Source of the DNA: Candidatus Rhabdochlamydia sp.
GTDB lineage: Bacteria; Chlamydiota; Chlamydiia; Chlamydiales; Rhabdochlamydiaceae
NCBI GenBank assembly: GCA_030043495.1
Contig: JASHXO010000010.1
Location: 1-20,269 of the forward strand
Reading direction: 5' to 3'
Length of the DNA: 20,269 nt
Position numbers and translations under genes: made by a program. Shown here piece by piece: positions 1 through 8,701 of the stretch. The stretch's first letter is position 1. Each line of letters opens with the position of its first letter. The notes under the pieces were generated by a model, which did no database searches, had not been told where the DNA came from, and saw only the letters and a list, made by a program, of their open reading frames with translations.

Positions 1-1
1 C

Positions 2-3000
2 AAGCCTGAAAAAGGCGGGTTGTTCTGCGAGAAGATCTTCGGTCCAACGCGGGATTGGGAGTGCGCCTGCGGAAAATACAAAAAGATCAAACACAAAGGG
101 ATTGTCTGCGACCGTTGTGGTGTCGAAGTCACTCTCGCTAAAGTACGGCGCGAACGCATGGCTCATATCGAGCTTGCCGTTCCCGTTGTGCATATCTGGT
201 TTTTTAAAACAATGCCGTCTCGCATCGGCAATATTCTTGGGATGTCTGCGACCGATCTCGAGCGCGTCATCTATTACGAAGAGTATGTCGTCATCGATCC
301 GGGCCGGACAACGCTTGAAAGAAAGCAGTTGTTGACGGATGCCGAATACCGCGAAGCGCAAGAAAAATGGGGTTCTGATGCTTTCGTCGCAAAAATGGGT
401 GGCGAAGCTATCCGCGATATTCTTGAAAAAGAAGATCTAACGGCACTTGTCGTTGATCTTAAAGATAAATTGCGCAAGACGAAATCGATGCAAGCGCGAA
501 TGAAGCTCGCCAAGCGATTAAAGATCGTTGAGAGCTTTACTTCTTCGCCAAACCGTCCAGACTGGATGGTGATGTCGTGCGTCCCTGTGATCCCGCCTGA
601 CCTGCGTCCGCTTGTCCCTCTGGATGGCGGAAGATTCGCGACATCCGATCTTAACGATTTATATCGGCGCGTCATCAACCGCAACAACCGTTTGAAAGCG
701 ATCCTCAAGCTCAAAACGCCGGATGTGATCGTCCGCAACGAAAAGAGAATGTTGCAAGAAGCGGTCGATGCATTGTTCGACAACGGCCGTCATGGCCATC
801 CTGTAATGGGCGCTGGAAATCGTCCACTCAAATCTCTTTCTGAGATGCTGAAAGGAAAACAAGGACGCTTCCGTCAGAATCTGCTTGGTAAGCGTGTTGA
901 CTATTCTGGCCGTTCGGTCATTATCGTCGGTCCTGAATTGCGCTTTAACCAGTGCGGCCTACCGAAACAAATGGCCCTCGAATTATTCGAGCCGTTTATT
1001 GTCAAACGTCTCAAAGATTTGAACTATGTTTATACGATCCGCTCTGCGAAGAAGATGATTCAGAAACAGGCCCCAGAAGTTTGGGACGTCCTCGAAGAGA
1101 TCATCAAAGGACATCCGGTGCTCCTCAACCGTGCGCCAACGCTGCACCGTTTGGGGATCCAAGCATTCGAGCCCGTCCTGATCGAAGGCAAAGCGATCCG
1201 CATTCATCCGCTCGTATGTACGGCTTTCAACGCCGACTTCGACGGTGACCAGATGGCGGTTCACATTCCGCTTTCTATCGAAGCTCAGCTTGAAGCCAAG
1301 CTGCTCATGATGGCGCCCGATAATATCTTCTTGCCGTCATCGGGCAAACCTTCAGCGGTTCCGTCTCAGGACATGATCCTGGGACTTTACTATCTGATGC
1401 TCGACCCCATCTATATTCCTGAAGAGCATGGGAAGAAAACTAAGCTCTTTAAAAATATGGACGAAGTGCTTACGGCGCTTAGCGCTGGAGGCAGTTTCAA
1501 CTGGTCGGAGGATGCAGGTAAAGAAGGACGGCGTGATGATTTGGGCCGCGGAGTTCGCTTGCACGAGAAAATCAAGCTGAAACTCGAAAGCGGCATCATT
1601 GAAACAACGCCTGGCCGCGTTTTATTTAACACGATCGTCCCTAAAGAACTCGGTTTCCAGAACTATTCTCTTCGTAAGAAGAAGATGAGCGAACTTGTTC
1701 TTCAGACTTATAAGAAAGTCGGTCTGGAAGCGACCGTCCGCTTTTTAGATAACCTAAAAAATCTCGGGTTCTCTGAAGCGACGAAAGCTGCGCTTTCGAT
1801 GGGTGTTTGCGACGTGCGTGTTCCCAAAGATAAACAAAAAGTGATCGAAGCGGCACAAAAGCGCATTGAAGTCGTGATCAAGCAATACGAAGATGGTATC
1901 ATTACCGAGGGAGAGAGGAAATCCAAGATCATCAGCATCTGGACGGAAGTCACCGACTTGCTTTCTGAGGAGTTGTTCAAACTCATTAGTGAATTGAGAG
2001 ATGGTGAACTCAATCCGCTCTATTTAATGATGGACTCTGGCGCTCGCGGTAATAAATCTCAGGTCAAACAGCTCGGTGCTCTCCGGGGCTTGATGGCAAA
2101 ACCATCAGGCGAGATCCTCGAGTCTCCGATCACAGCGAATTTCCGCGAAGGATTGAGCGTCCTCGAATACTTCATCTCTTCTCACGGTGCGCGCAAAGGT
2201 CTTGCTGATACCGCGCTTAAAACTGCGGACTCTGGTTACCTCACCCGCCGTCTTGTCGACGTTTCACAAGACGTGATCATCACAGAAGAAGATTGCGGTA
2301 CGCTCAACGGCATCGATGTCGCAGCGATCAAGCAAGGTCAAGAAGAACTTCTACCTATTAAAGATCGTATCTATGGCCGTACTGTATGCGATAATGCGTA
2401 TCAGCCTGGCGATAATACGAAGATCCTTGCTCGCACTGGTGATATTCTCACAGTTGCTCAAGCAGAAGCGATCGACGATGCTGGGATTGACAGCATCCGC
2501 ATTCGTTCCACGTTGACATGCGAATCCAAACGCGGTGTTTGCGCAAAATGCTATGGCATCAACCTTGCCAATGGGGTGAGTGTCGGCCAAGGTGAAGCCG
2601 TCGGTATTATCGCTGCTCAGTCGATCGGCGAACCAGGAACGCAGCTCACGATGCGTACTTTCCATACTGGTGGTATCGCATCTGCAAGCGTCACGCCAGA
2701 ACTTCTCGCTGAACAAGATGGCATCCTCGTCTATATAGGATTGCGCACTGTGCAGAATGAAGAAGGGATATGGCTGGCGCTCAATAAGAATGGAACGCTC
2801 CACATCGTCCGCGATGAAGGCCGCAGCTTAGAAGATTACAAAAAGCTGCTTAGCACAAAGTCCATCGAGCCTCTGCAAACATTTACGATCGAGCTGGGTA
2901 CGCGGATCCTCTTGGCTGATGGGTCTAAGGTGAAAAAGAAGACCAAGATTGCCCAGTGGGAGCAGCACAATGTCCCGATCATTTGCGAACGTCCCGGTTA

Positions 3001-4027
3001 TGTCAAATATGAGGATCTCGTTGAGGGGATTTCAACTCAACGTGAAGTCAACAAACAAACTGGCCAGACTGAGCTTATCGTAAAACAGCACCGCGGCGAA
3101 TTGCATCCGCAGATCGTCATTTATGCTGATAAAGAATATTCGGAACTCGTCGGTACTTATGCGATCCCTTCCGGTGCGTATATCTCTGTGCAAGAAGGTC
3201 AATATGTCTCCGCAGGTATGCTTCTCGCTCGTTTGCCACGTGGCGCGATCAAGACAAAGGATATCGTCGGTGGTCTGCCGCGCGTCGCCGAACTTTTTGA
3301 AGCACGTCGTCCAAAAGATGCTGCCGAGATCGCCAAGATCGATGGTGTCGTCGACTTCCGGGGTGTTCAAAAGAACAAGCGCATCGTTGTTGTCCGCGAC
3401 GAGGAATCAGGTATGGAAGAGGAGCACCTCATCCCATTGACCAAGCACTTGATCATCCAGCGCGGCGACTTTGTCATCAAAGGACAACAGCTTACTGATG
3501 GCCTCGTCGTTCCGCAGGAAATTTTGGATATTTGTGGTGTCCGTGAATTGCAAAAATATCTCGTCAATCAGGTCCAAGAAGTCTATCGCCTGCAGGGTGT
3601 CGACATCAACGACAAGCACATCGAGATTATCATCCGTCAAATGTTGCAAAAAGTGCGCGTCACTGATCCAGGTGATACGACGTTCTTGTACGGTGAAGAT
3701 ATCGATAAGAAAAACTTCCATCGCATCAATCACAAGACAATTGATGAAGGCGGAAGGCCGGCACAAGCAGCTCCTGTTCTGCTCGGGATTACAAAAGCGT
3801 CACTTGGGACAGACTCCTTCATTTCTGCGGCGTCGTTCCAAGAAACTACTCGCGTCCTCACCGATGCAGCTTGCGAAGGAAAGACCGATTATTTGCTCGA
3901 TTTCAAATCGAACATCATTATGGGTCATTCGATTCCAGGGGGAACTGGCTTTGACGAATATCGCAAACGCATCGTCAAATCTGTCGACCGCGATATGGAA
4001 GAAGAACTGGAATTCGTCTTTGAATGA
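2..4027 (+). CDS. rpoC: DNA-directed RNA polymerase beta' subunit, 5'-truncated by window edge
   Basis: This is the large catalytic beta' subunit of RNA polymerase. The frame is already open at base 2 ([11 protein letters not shown]) and ends at a TGA, giving about 1341 residues; roughly the first 50 residues, and rpoB, lie outside the window. An N-terminal zinc ribbon is visible (C-A-C followed by C-D-R-C within the first 45 residues). The universal catalytic motif [12 protein letters not shown] starts at about fragment residue 410 and carries the three Mg-binding aspartates. The second cysteine cluster ([11 protein letters not shown]) precedes the bridge-helix/trigger-loop region ([18 protein letters not shown], then TMRTFHTGG). 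The C-terminal part contains the [20 protein letters not shown] stretch typical of bacterial beta'. Nothing suggests disruption. Its base composition is clearly more GC-rich than the gene that follows. Identification is certain. Confidence 0.98.
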   Translation, partial: KPEKGGLFCEKIFGPTRDWECACGKYKKIKHKGIVCDRCGVEVTLAKVRRERMAHIELAVPVVHIWFFKTMPSRIGNILGMSATDLERVIYYEEYVVIDPGRTTLERKQLLTDAEYREAQEKWGSDAFVAKMGGEAIRDILEKEDLTALVVDLKDKLRKTKSMQARMKLAKRLKIVESFTSSPNRPDWMVMSCVPVIPPDLRPLVPLDGGRFATSDLNDLYRRVINRNNRLKAILKLKTPDVIVRNEKRMLQEAVDALFDNGRHGHPVMGAGNRPLKSLSEMLKGKQGRFRQNLLGKRVDYSGRSVIIVGPELRFNQCGLPKQMALELFEPFIVKRLKDLNYVYTIRSAKKMIQKQAPEVWDVLEEIIKGHPVLLNRAPTLHRLGIQAFEPVLIEGKAIRIHPLVCTAFNADFDGDQMAVHIPLSIEAQLEAKLLMMAPDNIFLPSSGKPSAVPSQDMILGLYYLMLDPIYIPEEHGKKTKLFKNMDEVLTALSAGGSFNWSEDAGKEGRRDDLGRGVRLHEKIKLKLESGIIETTPGRVLFNTIVPKELGFQNYSLRKKKMSELVLQTYKKVGLEATVRFLDNLKNLGFSEATKAALSMGVCDVRVPKDKQKVIEAAQKRIEVVIKQYEDGIITEGERKSKIISIWTEVTDLLSEELFKLISELRDGELNPLYLMMDSGARGNKSQVKQLGALRGLMAKPSGEILESPITANFREGLSVLEYFISSHGARKGLADTALKTADSGYLTRRLVDVSQDVIITEEDCGTLNGIDVAAIKQGQEELLPIKDRIYGRTVCDNAYQPGDNTKILARTGDILTVAQAEAIDDAGIDSIRIRSTLTCESKRGVCAKCYGINLANGVSVGQGEAVGIIAAQSIGEPGTQLTMRTFHTGGIASASVTPELLAEQDGILVYIGLRTVQNEEGIWLALNKNGTLHIVRDEGRSLEDYKKLLSTKSIEPLQTFTIELGTRILLADGSKVKKKTKIAQWEQHNVPIICERPGYVKYEDLVEGISTQREVNKQTGQTELIVKQHRGELHPQIVIYADKEYSELVGTYAIPSGAYISVQEGQYVSAGMLLARLPRGAIKTKDIVGGLPRVAELFEARRPKDAAEIAKIDGVVDFRGVQKNKRIVVVRDEESGMEEEHLIPLTKHLIIQRGDFVIKGQQLTDGLVVPQEILDICGVRELQKYLVNQVQEVYRLQGVDINDKHIEIIIRQMLQKVRVTDPGDTTFLYGEDIDKKNFHRINHKTIDEGGRPAQAAPVLLGITKASLGTDSFISAASFQETTRVLTDAACEGKTDYLLDFKSNIIMGHSIPGGTGFDEYRKRIVKSVDRDMEEELEFVFE

Positions 4028-4046
4028 AATCGTGAATCTTTAAATG

Positions 4047-4080
4047 AACCGCTTGAAGAATTCTTCAAGCGGTTTTTTAA
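4047..4080 (+). terminator. Rho-independent terminator of rpoC
   Basis: A perfect 28-bp palindrome (4047-4074) lies 20 bp after the rpoC stop. Its left arm reads AACCGCTTGAAGAA, and on the plus strand it is followed directly by a T run. On the minus strand no T tract follows, so it should act for rpoC only and not for the convergent gene. Confidence 0.9.
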
Positions 4081-4121
4081 AAATTCTATCATTGCAAGTA
4101 GCTTGCCATTTTCTATTTTGA

Positions 4122-5201
4122 CTAAGTTAGGGACGGACTAATAAGATCAATGAAATTAATCCCATGATTTTTTAACTCTCGAGTACCTTGATCGATTATC
4201 GGATCCTCGCGAAGACCAGTTATCAACATTTCAATAAGAAACAAGCTGATGATCGAAGGCGAACCATCAAACAATCTAGCAGGATTAGACTGGATTACTT
4301 TCTCTCCATAGTTCAATTCTCCAAAAGATGGATTGTTATGGCCTCCGTCTTTGTGCCAGATCCTAAACCGAAGATCTTTTTGTGTTTCAGCACTCAAATT
4401 ATTGAATTTTTCTAAAACAGCTTGCGGATCAGATAATATTTTTTCTGATTCGTTGGAAAATTTTATAATTTCGCTTACTTGTGGACGTTTTACTATTTCC
4501 TTCAATTTATCAGTTATTTTTTTTGTTATTATTTCTAATAAATATTCTTCGATAATCGAAGGCGAACCATCAAACAATCTAGCAGGATTAGACTGGATTA
4601 TTTTCTCTCCATAGTTCAATTCTCCAAAAGATGGATTGTTATGGCCTCCGTCTTTGTGCCAGATCCTAAACCGAAGATCTTTTTGTGTTTCAGCACTCAA
4701 ATTATTGAACTTTTCTAAAACAGCATGTGGATTGCCTAATATTTCCTTTGTTTTGTTAATAAAATCTCTAATCTCTTCGATAGCGTTGTTGGATATATTT
4801 TCTTGTTCAATAGTGCTATTGAGTATATTTGGATCAATTATATTTTGTGAGCTGTTTATTTCATCAATAATATTCTGAACAGTCTCATATTCAACATTTA
4901 ACGGTAATGGATGGATAGACTGATGAAGGGTAGGCTGTGAATGATCATTAGTCATTTGACGTTTTACGGGTGGAGGGATAGGAGGTGGTGTTGGAATGGG
5001 ATGATGTGATTGAGCTGGTTGTATTTTAGTAAATGTATTGGGGCGCGGTGTTTGTGAAGGTTGTGTTTGTGAAGAGCTAAAATTAGTATTGATAGCAAAA
5101 TTAAGTTTTAATGGTTCAGAAGGTTCTTCCTCATACGTAGTTGGGTGAATAGAAGATGAAAATCTACTTGGATTCAAAGTAAAATTAATAAAATTTGACA
5201 T
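4122..5201 (-). CDS. Hypothetical protein with two near-identical modules and a Pro/Gln-rich linker
   Basis: I do not recognise this 359-residue protein. Residues 1-40 are Ser/Asn-rich; residues about 42-85 are a low-complexity Pro/Gln/Thr/His linker (including TPPPIPPPVK). Residues 105-145 are Asn/Ile-rich. Two copies of one module follow at about 146-217 and 247-318. Each begins with a divergent helix-like lead (F-x-N...IL...P-x-A), then a nearly invariant 58 residues holding FRIWHKDGGHNNPSFGELNY and QSNPARLFDGSPSII. No signal peptide or long hydrophobic segment is evident; the protein looks soluble. The ATG is preceded by AGG with short spacing and a near-consensus promoter lies upstream. 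The gene is conspicuously AT-rich compared with rpoC and the atp genes, which suggests acquisition or fast evolution. A disordered proline-rich N-terminus followed by repeats would fit a type III secreted effector, but that is inference only. Confidence 0.8.
   Translation of the reverse strand: MSNFINFTLNPSRFSSSIHPTTYEEEPSEPLKLNFAINTNFSSSQTQPSQTPRPNTFTKIQPAQSHHPIPTPPPIPPPVKRQMTNDHSQPTLHQSIHPLPLNVEYETVQNIIDEINSSQNIIDPNILNSTIEQENISNNAIEEIRDFINKTKEILGNPHAVLEKFNNLSAETQKDLRFRIWHKDGGHNNPSFGELNYGEKIIQSNPARLFDGSPSIIEEYLLEIITKKITDKLKEIVKRPQVSEIIKFSNESEKILSDPQAVLEKFNNLSAETQKDLRFRIWHKDGGHNNPSFGELNYGEKVIQSNPARLFDGSPSIISLFLIEMLITGLREDPIIDQGTRELKNHGINFIDLISPSLT
4252..4421 (-). repeat. Direct repeat copy 2 (C-terminal module coding sequence)
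   Basis: This 170-bp block matches 4555-4724 at an offset of exactly 303 bp (101 codons). By eye there are two mismatches: one synonymous Lys codon change and one Ile/Val change. Identity stops abruptly at both ends although the reading frame and weaker protein similarity continue. Confidence 0.93.
4555..4724 (-). repeat. Direct repeat copy 1 (N-terminal module coding sequence)
   Basis: This is the partner of the 4252-4421 block, inside the same gene and in the same frame. The two blocks encode the nearly invariant 58-residue core found twice in the protein. Confidence 0.93.
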
Positions 5202-5240
5202 GTTTACCTATTTTTTTAAGGATTGTTAGTGTTTATTTAA

Positions 5241-5269
5241 ATTTTATATTATTAATAAAATTATGTCAA
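5241..5269 (-). promoter_or_regulatory. Near-consensus sigma-70/sigma-66 type promoter
   Basis: On the minus strand the -35 hexamer TTGACA (5269-5264) is perfect. A 17-bp spacer follows, then TAAAAT (5246-5241, five of six to TATAAT). It points at the duplicated-module gene starting at 5201 and leaves a leader of about 30-35 nt. It lies 15 bp from the edge of an inverted-repeat element. Confidence 0.7.
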
Positions 5270-5284
5270 ATGCACTTTGTTTAT

Positions 5285-5381
5285 AGGTGCTCCTTTTATT
5301 GTATTTTTATTTCATTAAGTTGAGTTAAATAAAAATTTATACAATCATCAATTATTTAAAATTACAATAAAAGGAGCACCT
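5285..5381. repeat. 97-bp inverted-repeat element with 19-bp perfect termini (MITE-like)
   Basis: The 19 bp at 5285-5303 (beginning AGGTGCTCC) are exactly reverse-complemented at 5363-5381 (ending GGAGCACCT), with 59 bp of AT-rich sequence between. A nested 9-bp pair (TTTTTATTT at 5304-5312, AAATAAAAA at 5327-5335) lies inside. There is no coding capacity. It sits between two minus-strand genes, just upstream of the promoter at 5241-5269. I see no convincing target-site duplication, so a small non-autonomous element and a regulatory dyad both remain possible. Confidence 0.7.
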
Positions 5382-5413
5382 GTCTTTTAGAGAATTGATC
5401 AAGTTGCTGAAAA

Positions 5414-6460
5414 TCAATGCTTAATAGAATTTAATTTCAGAATTTCATCTTTGGAGTATTTAAACATTTTTTGATGGGTGGCACCGCTGTAATAATTTAA
5501 TTGTTCGCTTACACCCCGTTCACTCAAGACCAAATCAATATTTTCTTGGCTAAGTCTGCTGAGTTCAGCAGAGTCAGTAGCTATGACAAAGCCCCACACT
5601 GACCAAAATGAAGGGACAAAGGAATGATAGGAGATCGCGTGCTGGAAAATATTTCGCAGATTGCGGTGGACGGTGAGGTGGTCCTGTCTTTCAAGATCAA
5701 AATTAAATTCCATCGACTGCACAACAACGATGCCATTAGGTTTTAAAATTTTCTTCAGAGAAGCGTAGAATTGTTGTGTATACAATTCCACAGCCGGACT
5801 GTTATCGAGCCTGTCACAGATATCGATGAAAATAATATCGAATTGATCTTCAGTATTTTCCACAAATTTTTTCCCATCTTCAATGATCAATGTTGATTTA
5901 GGATGGTCGAAAGAACCTTGATGCCATTCCGTTAAGAATTCTTTGCATTGTGCAATAACTTCTCCATCAATATCGACCAGGAATAAGCGCTCAACAGAAG
6001 GATGGCGCAATACCTCTCTAGCAGCAGCACCTTCTCCGGCACCGATAATCAGGACCGATTTTGGCGAAGGGTGGAGAACCATGGCAGGATGGATCAGGCT
6101 TTCGTGATAAATTTGCTCATCTTTTTGGGAGGATTGTAGTTCACCGTCAATAAATAACATTTTTCCAAAGGGAATTGAGCGAATGATGACGTAATCCTGA
6201 AAAGGAGTTTCTCCAATTGATAGTAGCTCGTCAAATTGAAAAAAATGCAGTTCATTCATGCGCTGTTTGATCGAATCCCTAAACCAGAAAGCATGTGAGC
6301 CTTTTTCCAACGTGGACAACTGATCACACTCGATAGGGATAAATTCCGTTTCTTCCCCATTTGAGATGAGTCTAGAATAATAAAAGGGCGAGCTCAGTAG
6401 TGGGCTCATAGATAGAAAAAGCAGCATTGCAGTGATTATTCTTAAGTGAAATAGTTTCAT
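5414..6460 (-). CDS. Spermidine/thermospermine synthase-like aminopropyltransferase with N-terminal signal sequence
   Basis: Aminopropyltransferases move an aminopropyl group from decarboxylated S-adenosylmethionine to a polyamine. The chosen ATG (6460) has GGAG at good spacing and gives 348 residues. Residues 1-24 (K-L-F-H-L-R then a hydrophobic stretch ending in S-S-P) look like a signal peptide or membrane anchor. Downstream come FQD (87-89), IDGELQS (about 104-110), DEQIYHESLIHPA (114-126), the nucleotide-binding GAGEGAAAREVL (140-151), VDIDGE (162-167) and D-I-C-D (213-216) at the catalytic Asp position, then LYTQQFY. The IDG-x-x-QS / DE-x-IYHE-x-LIHPA / GEG-x-x-ARE pattern is closer to plant and archaeal ACL5 thermospermine synthase than to the GGDGG pattern of typical SpeE. 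The family is confident; product and localisation are inference. No speD-like partner is in the window, so an exported, non-polyamine role is also possible. Confidence 0.88.
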   Translation of the reverse strand: MKLFHLRIITAMLLFLSMSPLLSSPFYYSRLISNGEETEFIPIECDQLSTLEKGSHAFWFRDSIKQRMNELHFFQFDELLSIGETPFQDYVIIRSIPFGKMLFIDGELQSSQKDEQIYHESLIHPAMVLHPSPKSVLIIGAGEGAAAREVLRHPSVERLFLVDIDGEVIAQCKEFLTEWHQGSFDHPKSTLIIEDGKKFVENTEDQFDIIFIDICDRLDNSPAVELYTQQFYASLKKILKPNGIVVVQSMEFNFDLERQDHLTVHRNLRNIFQHAISYHSFVPSFWSVWGFVIATDSAELSRLSQENIDLVLSERGVSEQLNYYSGATHQKMFKYSKDEILKLNSIKH

Positions 6461-6495
6461 ACAGCACTCCAGTTGTAGTTGTAGATTTCCAAATG

Positions 6496-6519
6496 ACATG
6501 TTGAGTTGAATCAACATGT
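6496..6519 (-). promoter_or_regulatory. Perfect 9-bp dyad in the leader of the aminopropyltransferase gene
   Basis: ACATGTTGA (6496-6504) and TCAACATGT (6511-6519) are reverse complements with a 6-bp spacer. The dyad lies 36 bp before the ATG and just downstream of the predicted transcription start, so it could be an operator or a leader hairpin. Confidence 0.5.
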
Positions 6520-6531
6520 TAGGCGTAGAAA

Positions 6532-6559
6532 AGTATTGTGAAGGAGATTCAATTGTCAA
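6532..6559 (-). promoter_or_regulatory. Candidate promoter of the aminopropyltransferase gene
   Basis: On the minus strand there is a perfect -35 TTGACA (6559-6554), a 16-bp spacer, and AATACT (6537-6532, four of six) as the -10. It predicts a leader of roughly 65 nt before the ATG at 6460. This supports starting the protein at 6460, because a longer reading frame to 6559 would overlap the -35 box. Confidence 0.5.
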
Positions 6560-6568
6560 GTTTAATCA

Positions 6569-6608
6569 AGAAAAAACTTAAAAAATTAAATTTTTTTAAG
6601 TTTTTTCT
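6569..6608. repeat. AT-rich perfect hairpin, 17-bp arms
   Basis: The arm at 6569-6585 (AGAAAAAACTT then six A) is exactly complementary to 6592-6608, with a 6-nt loop. It lies between two divergent transcription units, just upstream of the promoter at 6532-6559. It resembles a weak AT-only terminator or an upstream regulatory dyad, and I cannot decide which. Confidence 0.6.
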
Positions 6609-6929
6609 AGGCACAGCCTTCAACGATCCCATCTTTGATTGAGAGGAAGCGATGATCAAAATGCTATAGAATTTCGATCTGAGCGATAACCTCTTTTCTA
6701 TATCGAATCCAAAATAAAGACATATTCATGGTTATGCTATTCCTTGCCTTTTTTTCTTGCCCAAAACGAGGTTTTTGTTTAAATTAACAGAAATTATCCA
6801 AAGCACTCCTATGCGTTAACTTCGTTTCATCCTCTTTGAGAGTTCAATAAGTAAATTTTCTCTTACGAGAAATTGTCCTGAGTATGTTCTCAGATGTTTT
6901 TTATTTTTACGATCTGCCATGGTGAGATT
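6609..6929. other. Divergent intergenic region, no gene seen
   Basis: This stretch lies before the ABC transporter genes. I see no RNA gene or credible short ORF. Small dyads occur near 6853-6875 (TTCTC/GAGAA) and 6878-6893 (CTGAG/CTCAG), and no convincing -35/-10 pair is visible, so the exporter promoter is unplaced. Confidence 0.4.
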
Positions 6930-7871
6930 ATGAGCAGAAACATCGTCTTATCAGTTCAGAATTTAAAAAAGATTTATTCTGGAAAGATTCCTTATGTCGC
7001 AGTGGGAGGGATCTCATTTGAACTTAAGGAAGGAGAGATCTTGGGAATGCTAGGCTCAAATGGAGCCGGCAAGACCACCACGATCCAAATGTTGTTGAGT
7101 ACGCTCAAAGCAACATCCGGTTCGATCCAATATTTCGGAAAAGATTTTTTTACGTATCGTTCTGAAATTTTGAAACACGTCGCCTTTGCCAGCACCTATG
7201 TGAGCTTGCCTTGGATGCTGACTGTGGATCAAAATTTAGAAGTGTTCAGCAGACTGTACGGGCTGTCAGCAGCAGAGCGCAAAGAACGGATCGAACCCTT
7301 GCTAGAAAGATTTGGAATTGCGGGAAAACGCAAATCTTTTGTCTCACAGCTGTCAGCAGGCCAAATCACGCGTCTGATGTTGGTCAAAGCTTTTATGATC
7401 CGCCCCAAAATTGCGCTCCTCGATGAACCGACCGCATCGCTAGATCCAGACATCGCGCAGGATGTAATCGAATTTGTAATAGAGCAAAGGAAGAAATTCG
7501 GGACATCAATTTTATATACTTCTCACAACATGGCCGAAGTTGGCGAAGTTTGCGATCGCGTGCTGTTCTTGCAGCAGGGGAAAATCGTTGCTGATGACCT
7601 TCCACAAAGTCTTGCGAAAAGCGTTGCCGTTTCGCGCATTCAGCTTCAGGTCGGAGACGGAATGAAGCGCACTGTCGCTATCGCCGAGAGGCTTAAGATG
7701 CGCTATAAAATTGAACACCGCACGATCGAGTTTGAGCTTGATGAAAGCCAGATTGCGCTTCTTCTTTCCGCCCTGGCGGAAGCAGGGGTGATCTACACGA
7801 ATATCAATATTTTACAACCCACCCTGGAAGATTATTTCTTGCATATGGTCAAGAAAGGAGGGAAAAAATGA
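6930..7871 (+). CDS. ABC-2 type exporter, ATP-binding protein
   Basis: This is the ATPase subunit of an ABC exporter of the ABC-2 (drug/polysaccharide/daunorubicin-like) class; it energises the permease encoded immediately downstream. The chosen ATG (MSRNIVLSVQNLKKIY) has GGTGAG just upstream and gives 313 residues; a start at 6894 would add an implausible hydrophobic leader. Walker A (GSNGAGKTT) begins at residue 42, the signature is the slightly unusual LSAGQ at about 141, and Walker B (IALLDEPTASLD) has its Asp-Glu at 165-166, with the switch His in SHNMAEVGEV. The C-terminal 90 residues form the accessory domain common in this class. The stop overlaps the next start (ATGA), so the pair is translationally coupled. 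The substrate cannot be read from the sequence. Confidence 0.93.
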   Translation: MSRNIVLSVQNLKKIYSGKIPYVAVGGISFELKEGEILGMLGSNGAGKTTTIQMLLSTLKATSGSIQYFGKDFFTYRSEILKHVAFASTYVSLPWMLTVDQNLEVFSRLYGLSAAERKERIEPLLERFGIAGKRKSFVSQLSAGQITRLMLVKAFMIRPKIALLDEPTASLDPDIAQDVIEFVIEQRKKFGTSILYTSHNMAEVGEVCDRVLFLQQGKIVADDLPQSLAKSVAVSRIQLQVGDGMKRTVAIAERLKMRYKIEHRTIEFELDESQIALLLSALAEAGVIYTNINILQPTLEDYFLHMVKKGGKK

Positions 7872-8650
7872 GCTGGCATCGTATTTGGGCTGTTTATTTA
7901 CGCTATTTTTATTTTTTTGCCAAAATGGACCATCTGGCCGATCTCTTCTTCTGGCCCGCACTTGATATTTTCTTGTGGGGAATGACGAGCGTTTGGATTC
8001 AACACCATGATGTGACGATGCCGTCGATCGCGATGGCAATTCTAACGGGACTTGTTTTTTGGCAGATCATCTGGCGCAGCAATTACGAAGTATCCGTCAA
8101 TTTGCTTCAGGAATTTTGGAATCGGAACATGGTCAATCTTTTTTCCACGCCGCTTAAAATTTCAGAATGGATATCTGCATTGATGCTTGTCGGAGTATGC
8201 AAAATATTCGTTACGATATGTTTTGGCGGACTGATCGTCTGGCTGCTTTATGCCTTGAATATTTTTTCAATGGGATGGGCATTTTTGCCATTTTGTGCCT
8301 CTTTAGTGTTATCAGGATGGTTTATCGGATTTTTAAGCGCGGCGATCATGGTCTATTTCGGGCAACGCGTGCAAATGCTGGCATGGATGACGGCCTATGT
8401 CTTTGCGCCTTTTAGTGCAGTTTTTTATCCGCTTTCAGCGCTTCCTGCTTGGGGACAAATGATTGCCAAAGCGCTGCCTATGACATACATTTTCGAAGGG
8501 ATGAGGAAAGTTTTGGACGAAGGAGTCTTTTCTGGGAAGGATTTTGGGATCAGCGTTTTGCTCAATATCCTGTATCTTATCGGAACGATGACCCTATTTC
8601 GTAAACTCTTTGAAAAGAGCCGTGCGAAAGGGCTTGCACGTCTTGAATAA
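7868..8650 (+). CDS. ABC-2 type exporter, permease protein
   Basis: This 260-residue integral membrane protein has about six hydrophobic segments (roughly 22-42, 53-70, 103-129, 132-160, 165-192 and 230-246). The region FYPLSALPAWGQMIAKALP followed by MTYIFEGMR is the conserved ABC-2 membrane signature before the last helix. The C-terminus is basic (KSRAKGLARLE), as expected for a cytoplasmic end. It overlaps its ATPase partner by 4 bp and precedes a strong terminator, so the two genes form a complete operon. I infer an inner-membrane exporter made of two copies of each subunit; the cargo is unknown. Confidence 0.92.
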   Translation: MSWHRIWAVYLRYFYFFAKMDHLADLFFWPALDIFLWGMTSVWIQHHDVTMPSIAMAILTGLVFWQIIWRSNYEVSVNLLQEFWNRNMVNLFSTPLKISEWISALMLVGVCKIFVTICFGGLIVWLLYALNIFSMGWAFLPFCASLVLSGWFIGFLSAAIMVYFGQRVQMLAWMTAYVFAPFSAVFYPLSALPAWGQMIAKALPMTYIFEGMRKVLDEGVFSGKDFGISVLLNILYLIGTMTLFRKLFEKSRAKGLARLE

Positions 8651-8654
8651 ATTA

Positions 8655-8688
8655 AAAAACCTCTGGAAAGATCTTTCCAGAGGTTTTT
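8655..8688. terminator. Bidirectional intrinsic terminator palindrome
   Basis: A perfect 34-bp palindrome whose left half is AAAAACCTCTGGAAAGA has A/T tracts on both sides, so each strand reads as a GC-containing hairpin followed by U residues. It lies between the stop of the ABC permease (+) and the stop of the convergent hydrophobic-protein gene (-) and should serve both. Confidence 0.92.
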
Positions 8689-8701
8689 GCAAGTAGGTTC
8701 T

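Noticed and set aside
3471..4043. 190-codon plus-strand open frame overlapping the end of rpoC
   Set aside because: It is an alternate frame of rpoC, Ser/Lys-rich shadow sequence, with no ribosome-binding site and its end in the rpoC terminator region.
5285..5381. Insertion sequence remnant with a transposase
   Set aside because: The element is only 97 bp, has no coding sequence, and no transposase-like frame exists anywhere in the window.
6461..6559. N-terminal extension of the aminopropyltransferase to a TTG at 6559
   Set aside because: The extension overlaps a perfect -35 box, lacks a ribosome-binding site, and would put 33 residues in front of an otherwise ideal signal peptide with its own GGAG.
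8155..8420. Separate 82-codon plus-strand frame inside the ABC permease gene
   Set aside because: It is an alternate frame within a continuous, well-formed membrane protein gene; no frameshift or disruption of the permease is needed.
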